From Ziziphus jujuba (taxonomy: Eukaryota; Streptophyta; Magnoliopsida; Rosales; Rhamnaceae), in NCBI RefSeq assembly GCF_031755915.1, contig NC_083388.1:8121001-8185000 (forward strand): a stretch of DNA of 64,000 nt. Reading direction: 5' to 3'. Each line of letters starts with the position of its first letter. Positions within the stretch are counted from its first letter, which is position 1. Both the position numbers and the translations under genes were made by a program. Positions 48,601 through 59,509 of this stretch are shown here, piece after piece. A model generated the notes under the pieces. The model was not told the origin of the DNA. It ran no database searches and worked only from the letters and a program-made list of their open reading frames with translations.

Positions 48601-48836
48601 TTCTTGTCGTCGCAAACACACTACCTATACAACATGCTGTTGACGATGTGGCCACTAAATTGTATATCGTTGGCCTTCAAAAAGTGGCCAAAATAGCTAT
48701 CCTCGAACTTCTTTATTTGGGATAGAGTCAGCTTGAACTTAATATCCGACATGACTTTCCAGAAGTTCGATTTACAATTAACCTTTGCCCTAGATATCTC
48801 CAAGTCCCAAAACCTTCATTGGTATTCTAAATCCAT
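45658..48836 (-). pseudogene. Ulp1-like (C48) gene with DUF1985, second copy, broken
   Basis: Exon layout follows 10169-13332. The start region has an early TGA six codons after the ATG (48834-48836), and the DUF1985 exon ends at the TAG shared with the other copy (48273-48275). The middle exon (46867-47337) keeps TPYSVGGLRKKLQR, which the left copy has lost, but has its own one-base loss at about 46888. The C48 part retains HWLLRHVDL-type residues near 46130 and GDCGMFTFKT near 45735-45790, with a stop at 45658-45660. The two copies therefore share one old nonsense mutation and have gained separate later ones. Confidence 0.8.
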
Positions 48837-49029
48837 TTATCTGCAAATCAAATAAGAATACAAATCATAACATATGGCTTGCTTATGGACAGCAAAATCG
48901 AAAGGACCAAAAATATATTAAATAGTAAAAAAATAAAAATCTAATGAAAATTCCGCCAAATAATTACAATTTGAAAGTTTAGAATAAAAAGATATTTATG
49001 CATCGATTGGAGACAATTTTCGAACTAGA

Positions 49030-49275
49030 GGAATCTATTTTTTGATGAGAGAAAATTTTCTTTCCGACAGGAGGAAAACGCTTTCCGCCAGGAGGAAATT
49101 TCTTTCCGACACGAGGAAACGCTTTTTGCCAGAAGGAAATTTCTTTCAAATAGGAGGAAACGTTTTTTCCGACACGAGAAACTTTTTTCTGCCTAGAGGC
49201 AAAATTTTCCTCCTGGAGGAAAAAAATTTCCGCCTGAAGGAAAAATTTTCCGACTGGAAGAAATTTTTTCTAGAA
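49030..49275. repeat. Palindromic TTTCC/GGAAA array upstream of the Ulp1-like gene
   Basis: Counterpart of 13510-13800, slightly shorter. Non-coding. Confidence 0.75.
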
Positions 49276-49603
49276 CCTACAAATGACATATACCTAATGG
49301 GATTTGTGCAAAATTAGAATGAACATGACTAAAAAAACTCTTCGAACCAGCGCATATGTGGATTTAAAACCTACAATATCTTCTATATATTAGTGTACAT
49401 TATACATTAGGCAACAAACCAACCATGCGCATATGACATTGCTTTCTAAGGATAACCTATGGTTCTAACACATATTAATCATTATGGTTTCACATTCAAA
49501 CCTCTCATTAAATTCAAACAAAAACACAACTTCATAATAGTTTTAATTTCACATTTCACATTCTCATCATGCAACATAAACATTTCCGTCGCACCAAATA
49601 ACA

Positions 49604-51216
49604 TAATATTATGTGCATAGCTCGTAATGACAAAAGTTCAAAATTAAGCAATTTATCAAGAGATGACTTATCATCTCTAAAATAATCAATCATGGAAAAT
49701 ATTAACAATTCTGAACAACCATTCAATACAGTACAAATAAAGGTTCTCAGATTAGTTCGTTACATTAAAGCGAAATTAGTTTGCAACACTTTTTCTGTTT
49801 TGTTCAGAGAAGTAACTTACATTAATGAGGGACAAACCGCCACCAATGCTTCTCTATCTATTTATATATATCTTTCTCTCTTTCTCTATCTCTGTAAGTG
49901 TGTGTGTAGTTTTCTCAGCAAACACTTGTAACTCTAACGATTGCAAATTTTGTGCTTCAATTTTTTGCTCCGTCAATTTTCTGCTTAGTCCATCACTTGC
50001 TCCTCCAATGCTGAAAAATATAGAATATCAATATTAGTAACAAAAAAAATATTGACGGTGTTTCAAAATTAATAATAACAATGAGTATATTGTTTTCATT
50101 TTAGTAATGTCCATTTATTAAAATCCTCCAATACAAATAATAACAAAATGAAGAAAGAAAAAACCCCATGCACACATGTGGATGGAACAAATTGCGTATA
50201 CCAAAATGTAAACAACTTAAAGGTAACATACGTTTGAGCAAAATGCAAAGAAAAAATAGAGTGAATGTCACATACATCTAACAATCTATCTATACGGCAT
50301 ATCATGCTATAACAAGCTTAGTAAATGTTGGCACAATCAGAAATACATGCTAAAGCTGCATCTTATGCAGAAACCGTACATATAGCAATTTCTCAAGTCC
50401 TAAACCGTAAGAACAAATAAGTTATGGTTAAGACAATCACTTAACATTATTTAAATGCCAATCAAGTATGCTTTACCATTTTCATGGTCTTCTTTCTAGT
50501 CTAAATAACTAAGCCTTAACTAGGAAGTTTAATTAATTCAGTAATAACATTGTAACATCAGTAGAAGTATTCAAGCTTAAAGGAAGAGATATATTTCAGA
50601 GCACTATACTAATTAATCATAAAACGTAAGAACATGACTCCTACTATAAGTGTCTTTAGCATCAAAATCCTTTCAAAGAACAATAAACATGCTGAAAATG
50701 TTGATGAGTTAAAAGTAAACCCAGACAACTACCATCACAGACTACATTGCTTGATCCAAAGTATACATCAGGTTATTCGAAAATGTTTCTTTGTTAAAAA
50801 CATAATTTAGTAATAACCTCGCATCCCTAAAAAAAAAAAAAAAATTCCTAAACTAACATAATTTCTTAAGAAACGCATATGACGACAAACAAACAAGTAT
50901 TAAAACAGTTTTTTTTTTTTAAAAAAAAATGAAAAAAGGAGAAAGGAAGAAAGAAAATTCTGATAGAACCTCAAATACAAATATCCAATATAACTTGGCC
51001 AAGCTCAACCATCAGGAATGCCAACACATATACACAAACATTCTCTCCATTAGGAACCAAACGTTTAAATTAATAGTTCAACAGCTTTTTCCTTTTATTT
51101 TTGCAAATTTTAGAACAGCATATTACTAGTTGCTCTACTTCCACTTCTGATCAAAAAGCAGTAAAACTACAACAGATAAGCATCAGAAAAATATTAATTG
51201 GCATCAGCATGCCTAC
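49604..51216. other. Mutator-like interior absent from the left copy
   Basis: AT-rich DNA with intron-like composition. A possible minus-strand exon near 49830-50010 (TTTCAG acceptor, open for about 40 codons, rich in Glu/Gln/Lys) cannot be assigned to a family. Nothing else is recognisable. Confidence 0.45.
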
Positions 51217-51506
51217 CTTTTCAGTTAAGTCAAGGGCACCACTTATAATTGTTGTCTTATCATGTGTAAGTTCACCTCCCTTGCCAGCCAGCCTATATAC
51301 AAGAACAAAAGGACGTTATACTAAGTACTAACCAACATAGATTATGGTTATACTTCAACTTATAGATGCAGGTGGATGGTTTTATCAAATATGCAAATAA
51401 ATTCTGAAGAGCTTCACTTTACCTCCTGGCTATGGATGGAGAGAAGGGCTTTCAACTAAGCTCTCCTAAATAATGCTTCATTATGTCCCAGTACCCAGTC
51501 CAATAT
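51217..51506 (-). pseudogene. Captured exons of a CNNM-type (DUF21/CBS) membrane protein
   Basis: Two exons match plant DUF21-domain proteins. The first (51423-51506) reads ILDWVLGHNEALFRRA, a stop in place of Gln, then LKALLSIHSQE, and ends at a GT donor (GAGGTAAAG). After a short intron the second (51217-51288) reads [18 protein letters not shown] and ends GAAAAG before GTAGGC. A GCTG duplication at the acceptor and the TAG show it is dead. Intact relatives are membrane proteins with a DUF21 domain and CBS pair, linked to metal-ion transport. Intron retention means the capture came from genomic DNA. Confidence 0.78.
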
Positions 51507-53012
51507 CTAGAATGCATATTCTCAATGTTAAGAAGTATATACAAATCAATGCAATCTGAAAAAAAAAAAAAAAAAAAAAAAACTTATTGTTTAAGCATAC
51601 AGGTTCAAATTTACCGTATAGACAAGTCAATACACTAACAAAATTTAAATAAATAAAATCAATAAGAATATGGAGAGGCATAAGCTTTAAGTTCAAGCTT
51701 GTTGCCTTTTGTCTTTTGTTAAACAAATCATCCAGCACCTTTTCCTAACCCCATTCTTTTTCTATATAAGAATTTCAACCACACCAGGTCATGGACTCAC
51801 AAAAATTGTAACATACAAATTTTAACTATTTGAGTTATTACTTTATCAATTGAAATGCCCTGACTGGACAGGGAGTTAATAATTAAATTTTTTTCATTTT
51901 CACAACCAATAACATTATCAAACATTGAAGGATAGAATCCAACCACCACCCTCAATTCAAGGAAGCAATATAACAGACTAAAAGCACACTTTGAATCAAT
52001 ATTACAATTTACAATGAAAATTTCAAAGCAAAACAATTACACACCCCAGTAGAATGCAACAAGCAGCGAAAGAAAATTGTAACTTGCTATAATCTAGTTT
52101 TGCTAATTGCAATCAAAATTTCCCAACATTGTTCTTGTTCTTCTCACTTGAATGAAAAAACATATATTATACCATTTTTTATGATTTACTATACTACAGA
52201 GCAATAGTCCTTAGCCCAAACCCATTATCGTTGGCAAGTCCATCATCAGTTCAAAATATGCTGTACCTCACTAACCCTTCCACTGTCAAAATTGTCAAAA
52301 TTCCTGTGTTTGTTTTTCGCAAATAAGCAATTAAATGCAAACTAACCAAGTCAATATACGAATAAAGCGTTACATTTATATCAATATGATGCTATCTCAT
52401 TACTTGAAAATACATAGGAAGTTATATGTACTATTGTAGCTACCTAAAAGAAGCTTTCTTTGCTTTTTATTTATATGAGGAAAAAAAAATAGAGCATTAA
52501 TTAACCATTTTGTTCTTCGAAAGCAAAAGAATTTACTTCTTTTTTTTCATCTTGAAATGTAAATAATAATTTCTAGTGAAGCACTTCGAAAGTAATATAA
52601 AATAAAAAAAAAAAGGCCCTTCAATTGAAATCTTAAAAAAAAAAAAAAAAAAAAACTAGAATTGAGAAATTACCGAAAGAGATAGAAAATGGAATGGAAG
52701 ACAAAGAGGTTGATAATTGAATGGTTTAGGATGCTTCGCGGGGGCTGCTTTATGATGACGGACGATCGCCCGTAGGGGGTTCACTGTACAAGGCCCTTAT
52801 AGAGGAAAAACTTATCCCAGCGAATAGAAGATGCTCAGCTCTGCACATTCATGTTTTCATAACAAAGCCATTGAAGGCTTTCCACAAATTTAGATTTGGC
52901 CATATAAGGATTTAATTGTGTCCAAGGAACAGGGGGCTACAAAATTGGTGGCTGGCACGGACGTGACCTGTGGCTGCGGCGACGACTACAAAGGTCAAAG
53001 TACAGCGTTTTG
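51507..53012. other. Mutator-like right interior, unassigned
   Basis: Mostly AT-rich. A more GC-rich stretch at about 52725-52995 may be a captured leader or exon; on the minus strand it is followed near 52672 by a GGTAATT donor-like sequence. I cannot assign it to a family. Confidence 0.4.
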
Positions 53013-53290
53013 AAAGGGTAAAAGTGAAAGTAGAGAAAAAAAATTATAGAGAAAAAGAAAAAAACCAAGCTTTTTGAAAGGGAGAGTGAAAGTAGAGAAA
53101 AAAACCCTAGAAAAAAAAGAAAAAACCAAGCTTTTCGAAGTGAAAGTAGAGAAACAAACCCTAGAGAAAAAGGAAAAAACCAAGCTTTTCAAAAGGGAGA
53201 GTGAAAGTAGAGAAAAAAAAAACCCAAAAAAAAAGGAAAAAACTAAGCTTTTCGAAAGGGAGAGTGGAAGCAAAAGTGAAAACAAAAAAC
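53013..53290. repeat. Purine-rich tandem repeat near the element's right end
   Basis: Four to five units of about 55-60 bp, each with AGTGAAAGTAGAGAAA, AAACCCTAGA and AACCAAGCTTTTCGAA. The open frames across it are repeats of Lys/Glu and are not credible genes. Confidence 0.75.
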
Positions 53291-53379
53291 CAAAAACAAC
53301 AAAAGAGAAAAACATGCATTTTGATAGAGAAAAAAGCAAAAAAATGAAAGAAAAAAAAAAAACTTAATAAAGGATATTT

Positions 53380-53484
53380 TGGTCAAGATGAGACAAAAAT
53401 GGGCTAGTTTAACAAAAAAAAAAAAAAAATGGCTATTTTTCAAAAATCAGTTTGTACAATAGCTATTTTTTAAAAAAAAAACCC
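53380..53484. repeat. Right terminal inverted repeat of the Mutator-like element
   Basis: Read as reverse complement it gives AATAGCCATTTTT and GCCCATTTTTGTC, which align loosely with the left end (41500-41560). The identity is modest, so the exact extent is uncertain. Confidence 0.5.
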
Positions 53485-53582
53485 TTTATTTCAACTGTGA
53501 CCGCATGAGTCATCGTATTTTAATTTGGGTTTGTCAATTATCAACCAAAACCAGGAGCCCATAATCTTACCAGGCTATGCGT
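53485..53582. repeat. Right 98-bp direct repeat flanking the Mutator-like element
   Basis: Copy of 41391-41489 with one base deleted (CTGTGACC for CTGGTGACC) and a substitution (CATCGTATT). Immediately after it the sequence continues as in the uninterrupted locus (GACCTAT...GAAGCCCAATGG). Confidence 0.85.
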
Positions 53583-53699
53583 GACCTATGGAAGCCCAAT
53601 GGATGATTCATGAAGTCTCTACATTATTCGTAGGATTAAATCATCAGACTGTTCGTTGACAAGCGAGAAAATTGAAAAATTATTCCGAGGAAAAAACCA

Positions 53700-53736
53700 G
53701 AAAGTACCAGAAAAGTTCCTACGAGTAGTATAAATA
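53700..53736 (+). promoter_or_regulatory. Heat-shock element and TATA box of the 53867-54337 gene
   Basis: GAAAGTACCAGAA at 53700-53712 is a GAA-nn-TAC-nn-GAA site (central unit imperfect), with AAGTTCC following. TATAAATA is at 53729-53736, about 130 bp before the ATG. Confidence 0.7.
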
Positions 53737-53866
53737 CCAAACTTCCTCACCTCCTCGAGCAAGAAATTGGATATTGAGACATTGTGATCATCTGCCATCG
53801 TTTTCTTAGCAAGCTTTCTCACCTTGTTAATTTTTCTTAGCTCCATAAGAATAAAAGGAAAAAAAA

Positions 53867-54337
53867 ATGTCGATCATACCAAGCTTCGTCAGTGGTCGGA
53901 GAAACAACAACGCCTTGGATAACTGGGACCCATTCAAGGATTTCCTTTTCCCTTCCTCTCTATCCACCTACTTTCCCGAATTTTCTCGGGAAACTTCGGC
54001 TTTCGTGAACACCCGAATCGACTGGAAAGAGACTCCGGAAGCTCACATTTTCAAGGCTGATCTGCCAGGGCTGAAGAAGGAGGAGGTGAAGGTGGAGGTG
54101 GAAAATGACAGAGTGCTTCAGATCAGCGGAGAGAGGAAGATCGAGAAAGAGGAAAAGAACGAAACTTGGCATCGGATGGAACGCAGCGGTGGGAAATTCT
54201 TGAGGAAATTCAGGCTACCTGAGAATGCCAACATGGATGGTGTTAAGGCTGCCATGGAGAATGGTGTTCTCACCGTTACTGTTCCCAAAGTGCAGATCAA
54301 GAAACCTGAGGTCAAAGCCATTCAAATTTCGGGCTGA
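53867..54337 (+). CDS. Cytosolic class I small heat-shock protein (HSP20), 156 aa
   Basis: Intronless class I sHSP of a second subtype beginning [14 protein letters not shown]. The N-terminal arm is shorter than in the minus-strand subtype and carries NWDPFKDFL. The alpha-crystallin domain starts near [10 protein letters not shown] and includes the full beta-6 loop ([17 protein letters not shown]), LPENAN and GVLTVTVP. The C-terminal anchor is IQI in AIQISG. The ATG follows an A-rich leader and is the only in-frame start that fits the family. It is a cytosolic holdase, presumably heat-induced through the upstream element. It was originally divergent from the 40374 gene. The gene at 60288 is nearly identical. 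Confidence 0.95.
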   Translation: MSIIPSFVSGRRNNNALDNWDPFKDFLFPSSLSTYFPEFSRETSAFVNTRIDWKETPEAHIFKADLPGLKKEEVKVEVENDRVLQISGERKIEKEEKNETWHRMERSGGKFLRKFRLPENANMDGVKAAMENGVLTVTVPKVQIKKPEVKAIQISG

Positions 54338-54395
54338 TAAATTAAAAGAAAAAAATGCTTTATAATCAATGTTCATATTTTCAATAAAAAAAATT

Positions 54396-54430
54396 TGTGT
54401 GTGTGCGTGTGTGCGCGCGCGCGCACGCGC
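54396..54430. repeat. (GT)n/(GC)n alternating tract in the 3' region
   Basis: Alternating purine-pyrimidine sequence (TGTGTG then GCGCGCGC) lies about 60 bp after the stop codon. The paralogue at 60758 has a pure GC version in the same place. Confidence 0.85.
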
Positions 54431-55502
54431 ATATGTAAATTGTGGATTCGGTGGGTTTGAAATGTAATGCTTTGATTTGGAGTGGTGAGTGTATTTTTTG
54501 TGTAAATTTGTTTTGTATGATTCTATTTATATTGCGAATGGTCAAGGAAGGAGCCTACATAATAGTACACTATACTAATGTTGGTTCATGAGTGCATCCC
54601 TGCGATAGTCTAAAGAATTTGAATCTATTAAGCCATTGATCTTAATAAATGTGGTGGATAATGTGGATCGAGCTGAAATTTGCTCATTTTTCTCATTGTA
54701 CTTGTTAATTACTTTAAGAAATCAACATACGGTGTAATAGGAAAAATTGAGTCAATTACTTTAAGAAATCAACATACGATGTAATAGGAAAAATTGAGTC
54801 ACTTGACAAATTCACTGATGGATGAAAACATACTTATTTTTTGCCGCGAACTTTTCCTTATTTTTAATTTTCATTTAGGTATCTTGAAAACCATTATTTT
54901 GTTCTTTATTTTGCTTTAGTTAAACCCAACTTTAGGAAAATCAAGTTGAAAAGAAAAATTATAGAAAAATTACATGATAAGAACTGACAACATATATATT
55001 TTACTAGCAAAAACATGTACATACATTTTTATTTTGAGATTATGTTTGAAGTTTAGAACGGTTGTTGCCCCCAAAAAAAAAAAAAAAAATGAATGAAATA
55101 CAGATGCGAAAAATGAAAACATAACATAAAAAAGAAAATGTATTTATTTTTTATTTATCTTGCAAGTAGAAAATTTATTTATGTTATTCATATAGAAAAT
55201 ATGCTTTTTTAATTTCTGATAAAATTCAAATTTTTAAATATAATATTGAAAAAAAAACAAAAAAAGAAAAAAAAATGAATGATAGAAAATAACAGTTGTT
55301 GGGTTAGATTGATACCACAATTATTATTATTAGTATATTATTATTATTATTACTATGTGTTTTTCAATTGGAAAAAAAATTTCTCAAAAAAAAAAAAGGG
55401 CAAAAAAAAAAAAAAAAACAGATACTTTTAATAGAGCCCACTACAACATACTAAATTTTGTGGCGTGACGTGGTCCATCAGCTTGAGCCCAAGCACTGTT
55501 GG
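54431..55502. other. Spacer between two plus-strand sHSP genes
   Basis: Non-coding, AT-rich, with A-runs and an imperfect (ATT)n tract near 55319-55353. It includes a local 57-bp duplication near 54708-54800 (TACTTTAAGAAATCAACATAC twice). It parallels 60871-61993. No gene seen. Confidence 0.6.
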
Positions 55503-55520
55503 GAAGGTACCAGAAGCTCG
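55503..55520 (+). promoter_or_regulatory. Heat-shock element of the 55678-56124 gene
   Basis: GAAGGTACCAGAAGCTCG keeps GAA-nn-xxx-nn-GAA spacing with two imperfect units. It lies about 160 bp upstream of the ATG. A TTTATAC sequence about 15 bp downstream may act as a TATA box. Confidence 0.5.
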
Positions 55521-55677
55521 CTTTATCTTTATACGTTACACACTTCCAAAATTGTTTCCAATTACCGCAAAAACAAAAATACTCTTTTCACAAGCCGGTT
55601 TCTCTTGCTCTCACCCATTTCAATCACTTCCTCGATCCCATACCACACCAACAAAACCCTTTTAAACGACCTCGACG

Positions 55678-56124
55678 ATGTCCATCGTTCCAATCAATCG
55701 CAATGACAACAACGACAACAATGGCCGACGAGGACTTGATCTCTACGATCCCTATTCTTTCGACCTCTGGGACCCATTCCTGGATTTTCCTATAACTCCC
55801 TCTCGCATTTTCCCGGAATTCAACTTCGGAACTTCTGTGAATTCCAGGATCGACTGGAAAGAGACCCAAACAGCTCACGTTTTGAAAGCCGTCCTTCCTG
55901 GGTTTGGCAACGAAGACGTGCTCGTTGAGCTTCAAGATGAACGGGTCCTTCAGATTAGTACGGACAGTGGAAACTTCATGACCAGGTGCAAGCTACCAGA
56001 CAACGCCAAGATTGAAGGGCTGAAGGCCTCTATGAATTATGGGGTTCTCACTGTCACAGTCCCTAAGGAGGAATCGAGGAGCCCGCCCAACGTCAGAGTC
56101 GTTGAAATTTCTGGAGAAGATTGA
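55678..56124 (+). CDS. Divergent class I-like small heat-shock protein lacking the beta-6 loop, 148 aa
   Basis: Starts MSIVPINRND with an Asn/Asp-rich arm, then FDLWDPFLDFP (28-38), a class I-like signature. The alpha-crystallin domain begins RIDWKET (57-63), keeps VLQIS (90-94), LPDNA (106-110) and GVLTVTVP (122-129), and the tail has VEIS. Between VLQIS and SGNF only Thr-Asp remains, where paralogues have about 20 residues (GERN...VERS); that stretch carries beta-6, the strand exchanged between partners in the plant class I dimer. The frame is intact and intronless. The paralogue at 62166 has the same gap, so the form predates the duplication. Chaperone activity and partner choice are probably altered. 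Confidence 0.9.
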   Translation: MSIVPINRNDNNDNNGRRGLDLYDPYSFDLWDPFLDFPITPSRIFPEFNFGTSVNSRIDWKETQTAHVLKAVLPGFGNEDVLVELQDERVLQISTDSGNFMTRCKLPDNAKIEGLKASMNYGVLTVTVPKEESRSPPNVRVVEISGED

Positions 56125-56930
56125 GGTCCTCTTTTTCGTCCCCCTTTTGCTTACCAAGTGTTCTAGTCTTAGGCTTAGCTGCACTTGTATGGATGTTGGT
56201 TTTTAACTTTGAAGTGATGGTTTGGTTGGGTTTTTTCCAGTTTGTGAAGAAAAGTGTTTGATATTGTCCTTCAGGGTTTCAGTGTGTGATCCGTTTGTGT
56301 AGTTTTTTCTGTACCTATATTATGTGATATGTTGTCGTATGCCAATATGTGATAGTAATGTATAATAGATGTTTAAGGAATTGTCTCTCTATCAATTTTT
56401 TGTCTTTTTTTTAATTTATTTATTTACATATATACATTTCTATGCATGTCTGAGGAGGCTTACCTAATGACTACTAAAAGGCACCCTTATGTTCTAAATT
56501 ATTTGTAGTTTTCCTAGATATGAATGATGGTATGTCATTGACCAAGTCATTCAATATTCTATTTCAATTTAGTTCACACTTAACCATCAATTTTCTTATG
56601 GTCCTTTTACACTTCCCACTTTCCAAATTGTTCTTCCACGCAAGCCCTTTTTTTTTTTTTTTTTTAATAATTTATTTATTTATTTATTTATTTATTTAAA
56701 GCTAATTAGACTCCCTACTTGGACTTAGAGGCTGTGCTTATATTTTATCTACTCGTTTGTAAAATTTGATAGTTTTCTTGGAAGCACACCTTGGCCAGCT
56801 TTCTTTGTGGGGAATTGGGAATAGGCTAAGTAACATATATCATATTTACATACGAAGATTTTCATCTTTTGTCAACAAATTCCCAAACGCTTGGGACTTG
56901 ATGGCTTGATACTTTCTCTAAACCAGTAGA
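56125..56930. other. 3' flank of the 55678 gene
   Basis: Non-coding. It parallels 62619-63380 and contains a T-run and (TTTA)n near 56649-56697. It ends where the plastid-derived block joins, after TTTCTCTAAA. Confidence 0.6.
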
Positions 56931-58116
56931 AGATTTACTAAATTCATCGAGTTGTTCCAAAGATCAAAACGGCCAGTTATTAATGGAATTCCTTGTTGGT
57001 TCTTTGTCCAATACTCGTTTGGGCGAGGGCCTTCAAATACATTGTAAGCTAAACCGGTGTTGGCGGATAGCCAACCTACAATGAATAGAAAAGGTATAGT
57101 AAAGCTATAAATGATTAATCCGCCAACCTACAATGAATAGGAAAGGTATAGTAAAGCTATAAATGATTACCGATAATAATATCAGCAAAAAAATATTGTC
57201 TTGTACTTTCAGACATGTTAACCTCTGCATATTCTTATACGGTCAAAGAGAGATCACTTCCCTAAAAGTTCAAATCAATAAATTTTCATTTACTAAAATC
57301 GGATCTTTTCTTTGTGAGATCTTCAATATTGTACCAAGGATGTCTTTAGAGTATACTGAATCAATATAGCTATTCTTCTTCCAACATAGTAATGAAATTT
57401 CACAATCCGAATCAAAATGAAGTGTTCGATAATTTCTTTCTTCTTTTCTTGTTGCTTGTCCATGTAGAATTATGTAGTATTCAATAGAAAATACTTCAAA
57501 TTCCTATAATACTTGTAGTAGTACTCGTAATATAAGGGTTTTCTCTATTATTAGCTTTGGGTTCGAAATTGAATATCAAATAAAATGTGAATTTGACGGA
57601 TTCTTAATTGTAAATGATCCATTAAGTAACTTTTCTTTTGGAATAGTTAAAAAAATACTATGATGGTTCCATTGTTCATTGTTTTATTGTTTCTTTTGAT
57701 ATTTAACAATTTTAAATTAAAAATGACCTGATTAAGTCAACCATCGCTATGCAATAACCTAATATGGAGATTCAGAGTAGTTGTTATACACCCCACAAAT
57801 AAATCTACACAGGCGCATGTCAAAAACATATGTGTGTGTATGTATATATATATATATATATATATATAATAAATCTACACAGGCGCATGTCAAAAACATA
57901 TGTGTGTGTATGTATATATATATATATATATATAAGAGAAAGATTTAGTAAGTAATTTTTTTAAAATAAATTTTATTCTTTGGTAGATTGAGGAGGGGAA
58001 ATTATGCACCAGATCTTAAACTCGGATTTAGGATTATCACCAATATAAATTTTCTTAGGGAACTTTTTGAAATTAATTGAGTTGTTTTGTTAGATTAATT
58101 AATATATAGTCATGGT

Positions 58117-58148
<32 letters not shown>

Positions 58149-58283
58149 GGAAAAAGAAACGTAAGATTGAGATGGCAAGATAAAATTACCACCTCTTCCA
58201 TGCACGTGTTATATGAGAAGAAAAATGTTCCCTTCTTTATCTCCCGTGTGCTGATCCAAAATTTAATCAATCCTAAGCATCAT
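56931..58283. repeat. Duplicated block with psbE-like fragment, copy 2
   Basis: Counterpart of 31118-32254. The psbE-like part (minus, about 56931-57125) is shorter and interrupted; a stretch of about 50 bp (CCAACCTACAATGAATAG...) is tandemly repeated at 57070-57165. Two (TA)n-bearing units repeat near 57805-57935. No working gene. Confidence 0.7.
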
Positions 58284-58860
58284 GTAACGCATGTGTTACC
58301 TAGCCATGGAACAGGAATAATTTATCGTGACAGCGTACTTCAAAATCAAACCCAGTAACCAGATAGAGCCATCCAGACCCACATTATATATTTTGCCTAC
58401 TTATTTTTGTTATTAATAATTTGATGGGTTTATAATTTAATGCATTTATTGAAAAATAGAAACTTTGTTCAATTCTTATGTACCAAATTCCGAAATTAAA
58501 CCAGTCTGTAATAACTGGTTCATTTACTGGAGAAAAAAATTAAATCAGTAAAATCACAACTGTATTTTGATTTAGCATAAAAGGACACTTGCGTATTAAT
58601 ATTTACATAGCTAGCTAGACTAATAGCTTCATACAATTTCTCAAATGTGACATTTTTCAAACTATGTTTTTTTATAATAACAATGGGAAAAGAAGTAGAG
58701 CTTGACATTACCACAAACACCATCTATACAAAAAAGAACAATGAACCACAAACAATTACAAAACGCTACCATGTACCAAAAAATTACAAAACGCTATCGT
58801 ATTTGCAGTCCCACAATATACCCTGTAGACCACTCTCAGTTAATCAAAGCGGACAAAGTT
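58284..58860. other. 3' flank of the 58861 sHSP gene
   Basis: Similar to 4390-4919 and 39850-40373. Non-coding. Confidence 0.65.
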
Positions 58861-59340
58861 TTAACCAGAGATTTCAATGGACTTGACGTCGGGCTTTTTG
58901 ACCTCCTCTTTAGGAACAGTGACAGTCAGAACCCCATTCTCCATGGCAGCTCTAATCTGATCCAACTTGGCATTCTCTGGAAGCCTAAACCTCCTCAAGA
59001 ACTTCCCGCTGCTGCGCTCTACCCGATGCCAAGTATCGTTCTTGTCTTCCTTCTCCACATTCTTCTCACCGCTGATCTGGAGCACCCGATCATCTTCAAC
59101 CTCCACCTTCACTTCTTCTTTCCTGAGCCCTGGAACATCGGCCTTGAACACATGGGCTTCTGGGGTCTCCTTCCAATCAATTCTGGTGCTCAAGAAGGCA
59201 GAATTTTCCCTAGAAAACTCTGGGAAACTTGCAGAGAGCAAGGAGGAAGGAAAATCCTTGAAGGGGTCCCAAATGTCGAGAGAGAAAGGATCGAAGACGG
59301 TGCTTCGTCGGCCACCGAAGAAGCTAGGAATCAGAGACAT
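58861..59340 (-). CDS. Cytosolic class I small heat-shock protein (HSP20), 159 aa
   Basis: Intact intronless class I sHSP close to the 4920 and 40374 genes. I start it at the family ATG (59338-59340, [10 protein letters not shown]), not at the in-frame ATG 18 codons upstream (59394), which lies in the leader of the paralogues. N-terminal WDPFKDF, a complete alpha-crystallin domain with beta-6 loop, [13 protein letters not shown] and a C-terminal IEI are all present. Small changes include Arg-to-Lys in GEKNVEK. It is divergently paired with the gene at 60288 across a 947-bp intergenic region, the best-preserved example of the ancestral arrangement here. Cytosolic holdase; heat induction is inferred. 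Confidence 0.95.
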   Translation of the reverse strand: MSLIPSFFGGRRSTVFDPFSLDIWDPFKDFPSSLLSASFPEFSRENSAFLSTRIDWKETPEAHVFKADVPGLRKEEVKVEVEDDRVLQISGEKNVEKEDKNDTWHRVERSSGKFLRRFRLPENAKLDQIRAAMENGVLTVTVPKEEVKKPDVKSIEISG

Positions 59341-59481
59341 CTTTCTTTCGCTTTTGCTTTGGACAGTGATTGAATTCGAGCTTCGTAAATGCAAATAGGC
59401 GTGAAGATTTAATATTTTGCTTTGTTGATAAGTTATAGCCGCTAAATTTTTCCTAGGAGGAAAGGAGGGAATGGGTTGGGA

Positions 59482-59509
59482 ATTTATGTAGTAATGTTCC
59501 AGTATCTTC
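59482..59509 (-). promoter_or_regulatory. Heat-shock element and TATA-like box of the 58861-59340 gene
   Basis: TAATGTTCCAGTATCTTC at 59492-59509 has lost the first GAA unit through a 4-bp deletion relative to paralogues. ATTTATG at 59482-59488 is the TATA-like position. Confidence 0.6.

Larger units (their letters stand above)
35298..49603. repeat. Segmental duplication, right copy
   Basis: Counterpart of 1-14120. It begins inside the CACTA-like element only because the window cuts the left copy. It ends inside the Mutator-like element, which continues here to 53484 but is cut in the left copy. Confidence 0.9.
41490..53484. mobile_element. Mutator-like element (Kaonashi/Ulp1-bearing type), about 12 kb
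   Basis: The borders are defined by comparison with the empty paralogous site near 59990. The ends share inverted sequence: left AATAGC...ACCATTTTGGGACAAAAA (41500-41560), right its inverse with ATGGCTATTTTTC and ACAAAAATGGGC (53390-53470). Contents are a transposase remnant (+), two palindromic arrays, an Ulp1-like gene (-), CNNM/DUF21 exon fragments (-) and a terminal tandem repeat. The flanking direct repeats are 98-99 bp instead of the 9-11 bp usual for Mutator elements. Confidence 0.75.

Noticed and set aside
53074..53367. Lys/Glu-rich frame of 97 codons
   Set aside because: It is the translation of a purine-rich tandem repeat at the end of a Mutator-like element.
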